Below are positions 36,565 through 48,252 of a DNA stretch of 64,000 nt, piece by piece. Position 1 is the stretch's first letter. The number at the start of each line of letters is the position of its first letter. A program made the translations under genes and the position numbers. The stretch is taken from positions 5,521,725 through 5,585,724 of the forward strand of contig OZ017769.1 in the NCBI GenBank assembly GCA_963969345.1, in the 5' to 3' direction. Below the pieces are notes generated by a model. That model was not told the DNA's origin. It ran no database searches and was given only the letters and a program-made list of their open reading frames with translations. The stretch comes from Turbatrix aceti (taxonomy: Eukaryota; Nematoda; Chromadorea; Rhabditida; Panagrolaimidae).

Positions 36565-39500
36565 ACCGTAGTTGTTGCAGGAGGCTCACGTTGCTGTCCC
36601 TTGCCTTGCTGCTGCGAGGACAGATCTTTGAAAAGAAAAAAAAAAAGAAAGAGAAAAACGTTTGGCAGCAGTCTTCAGTCTTCAGCGTCCTCCCGTCCGC
36701 GGGGCCGCTCTTGCTGTTGTCTGGACTCGGGTGTGCTGATTGATTGTCTAAACTTGCGTCGCTTTCGCCGCCGTCGTTCCCCCTGCGGCGAGGAGCAGGC
36801 ACATTGCGTCGCATCTTGCATCGTGCAACGGACGTGCGCTGCCCCTCCTTTGCCCCCTTGCAGAAAGAACTTGAGAGTTTTTTTGTTCTTCTGTCGCTGC
36901 GCTGTCTTGGCAGGTCGGGTTAATCAATTAGGCAACCCCGATCGCAATCACGATCACGATCACGATTGCGGCAACCAGGCAGCTTCCGGTTGCCTCTGCG
37001 AACGATTCACAGTTGCATCAGTTGCCCATTCTGATTTTTGCTGCACGGGAGGGACGCCAGGGTCCATTGCGCATCTGTGAGTTCGTTTTCGTTTTCCAAC
37101 CACTGAATTCTTTTTTTCTAATTATTTGCCTTTGAAAATATCGTATACCTGTTATGCGTGTAATTAACTTTTTACCGTAATTGTAATTTATTTGTACTTT
37201 TATTTCCGTAAACGAACGAACTCGGCACACGTCCGTTTCCTTCCTTCCTGAGAGGGGAAGAAGCACTGAAGCACTCTGCTCCGGCGAAGAGGGAAAAAAA
37301 AAGTGCGCTGCGCTGCGTGACTTTCTTTCTCCCTGTTCCCGGCGCATATTCTCTTTCCTGACGACCGGACAATTGAGCGAGCTGGCGTAGGCAGGTCTGA
37401 CATCACATCACGGCTCACGGCTCAGGGCTGCTGCTGCTGCTGCCATTGAGAAGCGTGTGATGCCTTCGACAGCACTTGCGCTCGCTCGCTATGTCCTGTC
37501 CACGCTGTACCCACCTAAAGACGGAACTGAACCCGCGGGTTCGGGGGACTTGAGTAATCTTTTTTTTTTTCTACAACGACCTCTGTGAAAAAAAACGAAC
37601 TCTGTGGTGTAGTTTTTCACCGCATCGCTCCCTGGCTCTTTGTCGCGCATAAAAAAAAGTAATGGGATATCTGCAACCTTGCTGGGGGGCTGCTGGCTGC
37701 GATGATTTGTTTTTTTCGCACCCACAGTCAACCTTTTGTGTTTATGTCAGTAGTCACTTTTTGTTGTATCGTTGAATCCGAATCCGCAGCGGCGGCGGTG
37801 GCTGCGGCGTGGATAATTGAATGGCGCATCACTATTATCCCCGGTCGGCCTCCGAATCCCCAAATCGTGCAAGAGGGGGCCGTTTTGATCATTTGAACCC
37901 TGCGCGAGCTCTTGCGTGTGTTCGCGCGTACTGCGCGTGCAGTCGTCGAACAGCATCGAGCGTAGGACCTGCCTGACTGTGAATGAATGAATGAATGCAC
38001 TTTTGAGGTCGAAGAGCAGGAAGGGGCTTATCGAGCGGAGCGGAGCGCTCGGTCGTCTGTTTGGATAGAGGCCCTTCCTATGCGACCTGCGCGGACCCTG
38101 TAGAGCACCTGCACAGGTATGTAGACAGGGTACATCGCATCAGGGTCCGTGTCAGAGCCTGCCTGGATTGTCAGAGCTCTTCGGGTGGAAGACGAACGAA
38201 CGGGACCGCACAGCAACGACGTGAAGTGTCGTGTCGTTAAATCGAAGTGTGGAAAGAAAGTGCGTGTGACTCTTTGGATACGATGGGGGGTGAGCCAACG
38301 CGTAGCAATGCTCTGCGATGAGCGTCCTTCATCGCATTACGTCAAGACCTGCGCGCTGGCCATTCCGCGGTGTCGGTGGTGGCACGCCTCACGTCCGACG
38401 TCCCACGTCAGCCCCTGGGTGCAGGGGCGCGTCCTCGTCTTTGCACGCGACCAGGGCATCACGTGACCCGGCTGGGCCGGCACCACCTGGATTGGATTGG
38501 TGAGGTGAGGTTCTGCGACCAGGTACCGGGTGTGGTCGATGGTCGCTTGCTGCCTTGCTTGTCCTGGCTATCAGCGCTTCTTGACGAGAGTGCTCACCTT
38601 CCTTCCAAATAAATAATTGTTTGCCTCCTTCCCCAAGGGAACGTATACCAGCGATTCGAAGGAAGGTCGAAGGCTCACTCACATTTGTCATCAAGAAGCC
38701 CTAAAAGTGCATACATTTTTTGCCTGTGATGTGTGTTTTGTTGTCCCAAACGGATAACGCGCACACTTCTGATTCCCGGGTGACTCGGCAGCTTGCCTTT
38801 CTTTAGTTCTTTAGCCGCCAGAGAGCAGGCAGGCAGGCAAGGTGTGTTCGGTGGATGAGAATCGGATATCCGTGGTCTCTGATCCCTGGCTTCATTCATG
38901 CCCTGTTTTGCTTGCCCGTGCCGTGCCGCGTCGCGCGCTGCGCAACGTCGTCTGAATGAATGAAACAGCCCTCTGGGCACTCACATGTGCGAGTATGTAT
39001 GTATCTTCAATTACGGTAAGCAGCCAATTAGGCGGCGCGCGAGGTTGTCGGGAGGTAGCGATGCCGGCGCACAACTTTGGACGTATTTACCTCCGACGTG
39101 GGACGTGGCGGGGTGCTTGTTTGTTTGCGCCAACCACGCAAGGCACTGCTTTGCGGGCTTTTTTTTCATTGTGTCGTAGTTGTCACGTTGCTTTCCTGGC
39201 ACGGGGATGCACACCTTGCCAACCGCGGTCGCGCCTGCGACCGAGAACTGTTTTGTCACGTGGTCGACGTCTTTCACCGCGCAAGCACCCAAATTGGCAC
39301 GCTGTTGCGCAGTCGCGTAATCCGGCTCTCTCTCGAGTATGGCGCAGCACGCCTTAGGCCTTCGACGGCTTTGGCACGGCCCTGGTCGTTCACGTCGACC
39401 AGATTGACCTACTGAACGGTCATTTATTTAAAAATTATGCGCCAAAACCAGACGACTTGCCTCCATGTTTCCGCGTCTTTCGTGCCAACGCGTGCAAGTA

Positions 39501-42500
39501 TAAGTACGCGGCATTGCCGTCGTCGCCGACTGGCAAAAAAAAAGGAAAGGACACGCGGCTTCGGCACGCGCAATAGCAAAAAACGCTCTATAAGTGCAGC
39601 AAATGGCAGGCAATTCGTAGTACGTGAATTTAATTTTAGTAGTCAGTCATCTGTCAGCCTAGGCGCTCCCACACTTGCCGGGAAGGCACACAAGAGGGAG
39701 CAGGAGGGGAGGACGGGACGTGTGTGCATCCGTGCAAAGTGAAAGCGCTCTGAATATTTTTTGGCGAACTTTGAGGTCTTCTGCAGCGCAGCACAGCGAA
39801 CGCGTGACGCGTCTGCCATTCCGACCGAGACCGGGACCAGAGGGAGGAGGACCAGGCCAGTCTGTGCAGCAGCCGGATTGCCTGGCGCTTGCTTATTCTT
39901 GTTTGGTCTCGTTCAACTGTTTTTTTTTTGCATCCGAACTTGTCTTGCCCGTTTTGTTTCTTTCAACTGCACCTCTAAAAAAATTTTCTGTCTCCATTTT
40001 TTTAGAAAAGTGCATACCACCGTAAAACGGGTCTGTAAAGCAAGCCGTGAACGATTGCGCGTAAGTGGTGCTCATTTTTACCCTGAAAAAAAAATGAATA
40101 AGAAAAAAAAAATAATTTGGTCAGTGTCTGTAGTTGTTCCTTCTTCGCTACCACTTCTGCTGCTCTTGCTAGGCGTCCGACATCTGTTCTGTCCCCCTCC
40201 CCTTCGATCTAAATAGTTCCTTACCCCTTCGATCTCAGAGAGCACAGCACCTGTGGTCGCTCCCTATGAGTTTTTCTGCACGCATCCGGCGTCGGTGGAC
40301 GGTGGACGGTTCAGAGTGCGAGTTTTGCCCCGGGAAATTATTAATCCCCCTCTCCGGAAGCCATACAATTGCGCTTATCAGCGGGATTCTGTGAGGTCAA
40401 AGCCCCTAATTGATTTTGTCCAAGTGGCATTATCGTAGTCATCAGCATAGGTGAAATGTAAGTCGGATTAGCTCCTCTTCTTTCCTCGAGAGGTGGATGG
40501 ATGGATGCATTGTAGCCGCGGGGCGAGAAGAAGGACTTATATTAGTTATTCCCTCCCTTGTCAGACTTTTTTCATCTTCACGTTTGTTTTTGGCGCGAAA
40601 TTAGGCCTTTTCTTGCAGGCAGGCACGTAATTAAAATTATTTTTTATGAAATGCCGGTTCTTGCAGCGACTAATGTGAGATACTATTATTCGCTGCGAGA
40701 CCGCAGAAAGGCCGGGTGTTTCATATTGGGCGAATGAATTTGTTTTCTTCGGGGTTTCTTGGTGATAAGCAGCTTTTTTTTTAGGATCCCAGGAGTTATG
40801 TTTAAAACGGATTTTTCTGTGGGGTCATCTGACTCATGTTGTTTTGCTGGCTGTGGATTCCGGCACACCGATTCGTATTTCATAAGCAAGGGAGCACTTT
40901 GCAGCACACGCGAGCTGCCGTTCTCGTTTTCGTTCTCTTATATGTATGCGCTTTTCCTTTTTTGTCCTGTGTTGCAGCAGCGTGAAACGAATCCCAAGAA
41001 ATAGCTAGCTCATGAGTTGTGCAGCATGCCGGAGCAGTTTGTGGCAGTGCCAAGGCAGTAGACTGGAAGGTTGCGTGCTCGTCGCCTCGCCGCGAACGAA
41101 TCCAAGGCGCCAAGGCTGGCTGTGTGGTGGGGGGCTGACCTTTTGCCGGCCCGAGCCGAGAGAGGTGGAGTCACGCGTTTTTTTGGGTCTTGGCTGGCCT
41201 CCAGGAGGACTCCAAGGTGAACCGGAGATGAATACATCTCGTGGCTTTAATCTGGGCAATTTCCGTGAAAATTTCTTATGTTTTCATAATTTTCAACGCA
41301 ACGCAACGCGCACGCGCGCGTGTAGCAAAGGGCGACGCGAGGGGACGGAAGAAAACGTCTGGAGACGAGTCGAGACCAGCAGCGCAGTGGCGGCGGCTGT
41401 CTCATACGCTTGCTCCGACGCACCTCCGCCACTGCGTTGCATTATATACGTACTACGTGGAGAGCGCACCCGTACCCCCTAGGCCAAGCACTGCCGGCTT
41501 GCACACTTTTTTTTTGGCTCTCTGCCTGGCTGCTCGCTCGGTTTTCTCCGCCGACGGACGCACCGACGTGAAGAGCAGCAGCGGCCCGTGGCCCCCGTCG
41601 TCATCGTCGCACACGCGACGACGACGACGACATACCATTTTTTTGCGCCTTCTTCTTCTTTCTTTTCTTTCCCCTTTCCCCTGCTCTGTTCGAGTCCCCA
41701 CCGCCACCGCCACCGCCGCCAACCAGCAGCCAGCCGGCTGACGGCTGTGGCGGCTGGCCAATGACTTGGATTGGACGTGTCGACTTCGTCGTCGGTGTCG
41801 ACGACGCCGTCAACGCTATTATTAACGGTGACGTCGTTGTGAACGACTTTTGCTGACTGAAAACTGTTTTGTTATATCTTTTTTCCGCTTTTTCCCTTTT
41901 TTGAGACCGTATTAACCGTGTATATCCCTTTGGCTTACCAGATATTTTTCGATCCTTGCGGGGGGCCTTCGACGTCGTCGTTTCCTCCAACAGAGGCGAA
42001 CATCATCGTCGTCGTCGATGTTCGTTGTTAAAGGCCCTCTGCACAAGTTTGCAAGTTTTTTTTTTGTTCAAAAACTGCGTGTGATTGAATTTTAACGCAG
42101 GACAGGACACGACTGGTCGTGTACTCTTCCTGCCCCTCTCAATCGAGCGGTGGTGGCGAAAAAACGGCGAACACGTGATCCAGACAGAGTTTCTTTACGT
42201 GAACGAACGAACGAATGCGCGACAGTCGGGTTTTTCTTTCTTTAATTTTTACGGGATACGAGAAAAGAAGACGGTCGGAGTGTCGTGGCGAGAGCCTGAG
42301 AGCCCACCCGACATGTCAGGATGACATCGCTCTGAACGTGTCCGTTCCCAGTTTTGATGTTTGGTCGCTTCTTCGTGCTTGCTTCTCATTCGTGGAACCA
42401 ACTGATTGCGCGTTTGTTGATGCGTCGTAAGAAAGACTGGCAACAACAAGAACAAGGATGACTGACTGACCTCCGGCTTGCTTTTTCAGAATATATTGCG

Positions 42501-42579
42501 AAGTCAGAGCCACAGACATCATACTCGAGGCTTATTCTCTCTTCAGTGTACCACACTCACTCTATCACTGCTACAAATC

Positions 42580-42602
42580 GATTGATTGATTGATTGATTG
42601 AT
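42580..42602. repeat. GATT tetranucleotide repeat
   Basis: Five perfect GATT units plus a partial unit, about 900 bp upstream of the daf-16 a start codon. Confidence 0.8.
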
Positions 42603-43184
42603 CGGTTAGTTAGTTGGTCGCTTGTGTGCACACATCACCCTCTCGCCCCGGTCGTTTTCGTCGTCGTCTGGTAGCAGTTACTCTCCTCTGCAACACACAG
42701 ACACACAAAAAACCAATCACTTGTCGCTTCGCTCCCCTCTCTCCTCTACCCACATCGTTACCAGGAGCAGAAGTGATTTCTATTTTCTTTTTTTTTACAA
42801 CTGCAAGGTCAAAGTCCCTGGATTATGGTTATTGCGTTGTCTGCTGCCATTGTCAACACCCATCTGAACTCTTAAAAGATTTTTTTTGCACCAGGTTGTT
42901 ATCAATTTTTTTGGGCCATCTGAAGCTCTCGAGGCAATCCAATCCGACTACCTCATTTGTATTCATTTACCCCACGAAGACTCACGTAACAACCCTCGTG
43001 GCCATTGACTCTGTGTCATTTAGACAAGGTACGTTTGTTTGTGTGTGTGGCCTCCTTCCTCGATGTATGTATAATACATAATTTTGTGTATTTATTCACG
43101 TCACGCGTATTTCTTTCTTTTGTTTTTGGCGGAAATTGCTGTGACGTCCATTTAAAGGCCTTGCCTTACACTTTTGTGTTTCAG

Positions 43185-43486
43185 AAAACACCGGCAACCA
43201 CCCGCGTGTGATCCCTTGTGTACTATCTCTTCAAAATCCATCCGGTGACCGGTGACGACCCTGTCGCAACGGTTTTTCCCCCTGTGCAAGCCGCCATTAC
43301 CTCTTGACCCGTGTTATCACCTCTCAACGATATCTCTAGCAATCAACCAACCCGTACGTGTCATCAGACCCTCCGAGTGATCCGACTTGCGATTTCCTGT
43401 GATTTTTCGATTCGACCACAACGACGAATCGCAACGTGTTTGAACCCTTCCTTGTCTCCTCCTCCAATCACCTGCCGACGCCCACG
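43185..43486 (+). promoter_or_regulatory. daf-16: Likely 5' UTR of daf-16 isoform a
   Basis: A TTTTGTGTTTCAG acceptor ends at 43184, 302 nt before the ATG. The stretch is pyrimidine- and ACC-rich and has no other acceptor as good. It may be the 3' part of a cis-spliced 5' UTR or the spliced-leader site; the sequence cannot tell which. Confidence 0.4.
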
Positions 43487-46400
43487 ATGAATACCGCGTC
43501 CTCCGAGCCACCGGCGGATTACGCCATGTCATTTGTCAAGAATTCGCCTGCCATTTATATGAACGGCGGAGGCCCGTCTGTCTCCCAGGCCTATCCGACG
43601 ATGATGCATCCCCACATGCAACCGCTCTACGGCCCCCCACAGCCCCAGCAACAGCCCCAACAGCAGCAACAGAATGTGACGGAATTTACCAACCTCACAC
43701 CCCTCATGAACTCTGGAATGACGCCTCAGGGCTTTTCCCAGATGCACATGGGCATGGGTGGAGGTCCTTTTGGTCCATCTTCGACGACCGGCGATTCTTC
43801 GAATCCCTCCTCGACATCTTCGTCCCGAACTCGTCTCGCCAACCTCGGAGACGATTCTGGACTTTCTGTATCATCGAATAATGGTTCTCTCCTGCTTCCC
43901 GGTAATATGGGTGGTCATGGAGGCATCAACATGTCCTACGGCTCTCCCCAGATGGATCTTGCCAAGATGGACGACGATCTCGAGCCCATGTCCCGCGACC
44001 GATGCAACACGTGGCCCCTACGACGACCCACGCTTGATATCAACGCTCAGACGTCGCCTCTCATCCACGACAGAATACCCGAGGAAGACACGTGAGTTTT
44101 GCTTTCCTTCTTTCTTTGTACGCAAACGCAAAAATATTCTTCTGGTGCAAAAATATATGTAAGCGTTCATAGATCACGTCTCCCCCACGTGCTCGTCTTT
44201 TTTTTTCGTTTTCTTTTTCTTGTTGATTTTCAGGGGTTCGCTGACATGAGCTTTTCCGTGTGATTACAAAAACAGTGCTTTTTCAAAAAATCTGATGGGC
44301 GGAAAGCTGTTATCATTAAAAATCGATTTTTGCGTCGCATCAACCGCGCATTCGAAGTGTCCATTTTATCAAAAGAAATGGGGGGAAGAGGAATCAAAAA
44401 GCAGTCATTCAGTTGCCAGGGGAGCTTTTTTTATACACAAAAAGTAGAAATCAGGCAGGAAAAGCAGTCACCTGACGAAAACGAAGACCAAGTGTTTTTG
44501 TTGTTCCAAAAGTGCAGTGTTGATGTGTTCGTTATCATCACTATTGGACTTTTTTTTCAGTCTCTATGAGAGCAACGAAAATGTGTCGAGCGTCGAGGCA
44601 TCAGCGATGGCCGGTGTCACGTCAGGTGCCAACGCTACCGATGGATCTGGAAGCTTTTCTTCAAACGAGTGAGTTTTTTTTCTTTGTCACCGACGATGGT
44701 TGATGGGTGTTATTGCTTTCAGGTACACGCCTACGAACATGAACATGAGCTCTCCCGAAGGACCCAGCGATTGTCCCATGAATGACGGAAGCGGTGGAGC
44801 CGCCTCCAAGAAGACCACTACTCGTCGCAACGCATGGGGAAACATGTCGTACGCGGATCTCATTACCCAGGCCATCATGAGTTCACCTGAAAAGCGTCTC
44901 ACACTTTCACAGGTGTACGAATGGATGGTGCAGAATGTCCCCTATTTTCGAGATAAGGGCGACTCCAATAGCTCTGCCGGATGGAAGGTTGGTTTGAATG
45001 CTTTTTTTTAATTTTTGTATGGCTGACTGACAGCCGGGGAAAACGGGCAGAAAACGCATCGGGTGACCGGAAGCAAGGTCAAGATGATGCATTTTGTCTG
45101 TCTCTGTCTCTTGGCAAGCTGCACACGCCCCGGGGGTGGGTGGTAAAGGGATATGCTGCGAGATGTAGGTTAGCGCGACGAACGCGGGACAGGTAAAGGC
45201 CGCCGGCCGCCGTTATTTCGCTAGATAACGGCCACCGACTTTCGTTTGCTCCTGTTGATCGTCAGCATCGGCTCGGGGATCATAGATCACCATTTTCTCT
45301 CTTCGTTGCGCGCACTTTTGCCGCTGGTGGTCCCATCGAGGGCATAGTGCTTTCTGTGCCACTACATTGCTTGCTTGTGCCCTTCCCTGCATGGCGTGGG
45401 GTTAGCACCCCTCCTCAATCTGCCGCCTGCTGGGGGCACACGCCGTGCTACCACTTCTGCCTAGTTGCGTGCACGGTCGACGGTCAACGGTTGACGGTAC
45501 TGGTTTTCAACTGCACATTAGTACAGTTCGGAAGCGCGAGCGGAACCGAAGTAAGGCAGGCAGGCGCGCGCACAACGGGGATTGATTTGGCGCAGAGCCG
45601 TCGCGAATATGAATGACACACGGCCGCGTCCCTCCCGCAAGGGAGGTCACCACCACGGCGGTCCGGTCGCAGTCGTGGTTCGCGAGGTCGGTGGGTGTTG
45701 AGAGGCCAGACCGTGTGCGGCGGTTTTCTTGCTTCGATAGAGAGTCGGCGGCGACGGCGACGACCAAGTGACTGCTGAACCGCAGCCGCCCGCGAAGATG
45801 ATGACCAGCGCGAGCGACTGTGTCCTCATCGCGAGCCGGCCACACACAGACCCAGCCAGGCCGGTGACCTTAGCCTGGCTGCTAGGAAGACGAGGCCTGC
45901 CTAGATGTTACCCTTTTTTGCTGCTGGTAGCTGCCGGGCCGTTTGCTGGAAATGTCCTCCACCCGGGGCGGCTGAACTCTTAACTCTTCTGTTTTACGCG
46001 AGCTACTGTGGCTGTTTTCTGCCGTTTGACGTGTATTTTTCGGGTTTTCGAGCCTTAGTCGAGAGTTATTGATTGATTACCGAGTGCGCAATGTGACACG
46101 TTTCTCTTTTACCTGTCGGTTGTTTAGTTCGGTCTGAGACCAGCCTAGCGGGTCGATTAGTCAGTTGTCTCTCGAAGACACCACTGTCGGCCGTTTGCCA
46201 GCCAGCGTTCGGTGCTTCTTTTCTTCTAGTCCGGTTCATTCGTCAACTATGGAAGCCTCGTCCTCGACAGGCGGCAGTGGACAACAGCCGATGGACGACG
46301 ACGACTTCCTCGAGCCCCAAACCCGTGACCGATGCCATACGTGGCCCACCGTCCAGCCCCACGTCAACCAGGCACCGTACTCGGGTTATCACCATCACGC

Positions 46401-48252
46401 GCGGTACCTCGGCCACCACCAGCATCCCTTGGCTTCGCCCTACACGTCGTACAGCACTCTGTCGCCTGCCTCGTCATCCGGATTTCCGTCGACGTCTTCG
46501 TTGGCTACGACGCCGGCTTCGTCGAACACTGCGCTGCCAAGTATCGCGTATTTTACGAAGACTCATCCAGGAAATAGCGTTAAACCTCCGGTGGGGAGGA
46601 TCCCGATGAGCGTGCCTGAAGGAGTGCCGTGCGATCCGGCGCCGAGTAATGCGGGTCAGAGACCGGCGGTTGAGTTGGACAAAAACGGAAAACCGAAAAG
46701 GAAGCGGATCCGGCGCAAAGACCCATCTCAGTTGTCGCTGAAGAAACCGAATCCCTGGGGCGAGGAGAGTTACTCCGACCTTATCCATAAGGCGCTGGAT
46801 TCGTCACCGTTTCGACGAATGAAACTCAACGAAATCTATCAATGGTTCATCGACAACGTTCCGTACTTCAGGCAGCGATCCGGGCAGGAAGAAGCTGCAG
46901 GCTGGAAGGCATGCGCATTTTTGGGGGTTTTGGGGGTGCTTGTCAAGAGAAAAAACTAAAAAAATATTTCTTAATTTAAAAAAAAGAGAAAATTATAAAT
47001 TTTAAAAAATATTTAAAAGTGTGAAATTTCTTAAACGAGTGACTAATCCCTGTTTTTTTTCCAGAACTCCATCCGACACAACCTCTCCCTGCACAGCAGG
47101 TTCATGCGTATCCAGAACGAAGGCGCTGGCAAGTCTTCGTGGTGGGTCATCAACCCGGACGCGAAGCCGGGCCGCAACCCCCGACGAAGGGCGGCCACCA
47201 TGGAAGGCCCGACGAAGGCCGCTCTCGACAAGAAGCGACGAGGTGTCCGCAAGCGTGCCGAGATTGGCTCGAATCTCTCCGTTGCCAACAGCGGCTCGCT
47301 CCGGGGACCGCTCCACTCCGCCGGAAGCTCGGCCATCGGCTCGACTGCTTCCATCGTCTCGCGTGATCTCTACAACGACCAGGACGACGTCCTCAACACC
47401 AATTTTGACGCGTTCCGGTCGAGGGCGCAGTCGAACATCTCGATGCCGCCCAACGGCTCCCGCATGTCGCCCAAGGTTGAGGCTTTTGACGACTTTGACT
47501 TTCCGCCCTGGGCTGATCAGCAGCAGCGATCGTCGAACCCGGAGATGAACGACATCATGGGCCGCACCGATCAGATCAGACTCGACAATGATTTCAACGG
47601 CGGAAGTGGCTTGGCCATCAATGGTGAGGGTTTTGAGGGGGGATTGAGGGATGAAATTCAATGGAGAATGGTTTTAGGCATGAAAACCGATCCTTTGCCA
47701 TTCAGTGAGATCTCCTGCCCTCCACCCGGCATGGGTGCGCCCATGACTCCGCCGAACTTGATCCGACGGCCTCAGCAGCCGCCCCAGGGATACCAGATGG
47801 GCAACCAGCAGATGCCGCATCAGATGCGCATGGAGTGAGTGTTTTTACCCTTGATTTGGGAACAGTGGATTCATTGGTGTCTGTTTTGTAGCATGTCCCG
47901 CGGCTACAACGCCTACGGCCCTCCGCCGCCGATGTACGGCAACGGCATGATGCAGCAGGGCAACGGCAGCCCAATGCCGCAGCAGAACCAGCACGCCCAG
48001 CACCAACAGCAGCAGCAGCAGCAGCAGTGGGGCAACCCGACGATGGACCCGTACTCGGCACTCCACGGCCACCCCTGCAACGGCGGCGAAATGATGTCCA
48101 ACGGCCACATGCTCTTCGACCAGTCCGGTCCGCTGCCGCTGGACCTCGAAAACCTCACGCTGCCTCCCAACAACATCATGGATCTCGACGTCGATTCCAT
48201 CCTCCGCCACGAAATGGCGCAGGACGGCACTCCGCTCGCCTTTGACCTCTAA
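43487..48252 (+). CDS. daf-16: FOXO transcription factor DAF-16, isoform a type (6 exons, 684 aa)
   Basis: Exons 43487-44091, 44561-44668, 44723-44987, then shared 47065-47623, 47678-47834 and 47892-48252. FOXO is excluded from the nucleus by insulin/AKT signalling and activates stress and longevity genes. The AKT site RDRCNTWP (Thr175) is followed by a leucine-rich tract ending IPEED, as in C. elegans DAF-16. The forkhead runs from [16 protein letters not shown] (274) through [20 protein letters not shown] to the shared half [20 protein letters not shown]. Further AKT-type sites are RRRAAT (Thr371) and RSRAQS (Ser449), and a basic KKRRGVRKR lies between them. The C-terminus [11 protein letters not shown]...[10 protein letters not shown] matches the DAF-16 end. 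The third intron (44988-47064) is 2077 nt and contains the b promoter and exon. Confidence 0.95.
45012..46229 (+). promoter_or_regulatory. daf-16: Intronic region holding the daf-16 isoform b promoter
   Basis: About 1.2 kb of the long a-isoform intron before exon b. It has CG-rich patches and no convincing coding frame. It ends in TTCTTCTAG (46221-46229), 19 nt before the b start codon, which would serve as spliced-leader acceptor. Promoter function is inferred from the exon arrangement; no core element is identified. Confidence 0.45.
46249..48252 (+). CDS. daf-16: DAF-16, isoform b type (4 exons, 578 aa)
   Basis: Exon 46249-46908, then the shared exons 47065-47623, 47678-47834 and 47892-48252. 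The b exon has its own AKT site (RDRCHTWP, Thr31), a His/Ser/Pro-rich stretch, a basic [10 protein letters not shown], and a different forkhead first half (165-220): [20 protein letters not shown] then [15 protein letters not shown] and EEAAGWK. This matches the C. elegans DAF-16b variant (as I recall it, [13 protein letters not shown]) better than the a exon. The junction with the shared half is phase 0 at the same Lys|Asn as isoform a, but the donor reads AAG|GCATGC, a GC-AG intron (46909-47064). No GT nearby preserves the domain. Confidence 0.9.

Larger units (their letters stand above)
22092..43184. other. 21-kb gene-poor region between divergent hlh-2 and daf-16
   Basis: No exon, RNA gene or transposase could be supported here. 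Frames up to about 230 codons exist (22738-23400 minus, 33484-34194 plus, 36394-37080 plus), but they are low in complexity, rich in Arg/Ser/Cys and matched by equally long frames on the other strand. The region has unusual texture: many short G/C homopolymers, CG-rich patches, tetranucleotide runs and scattered poly-T. One family A repeat lies at 27945-28290. It separates two developmental transcription factor genes and is best read as regulatory DNA, perhaps with distal daf-16 first exons that cannot be recognised by eye. Confidence 0.5.

Noticed and set aside
36394..37080. 228-codon plus-strand frame in the gene-poor block
   Set aside because: Arg/Ser/Cys-rich, with poly-purine runs and overlapping open frames on the other strand. 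No splice context or family resemblance.
38095..38132. ACCCTGTAGA, the miR-10/miR-57 seed, with an ACAGGGT downstream
   Set aside because: The hairpin closes within 38 nt, too short for a precursor. The would-be mature strand overlaps the terminal loop.
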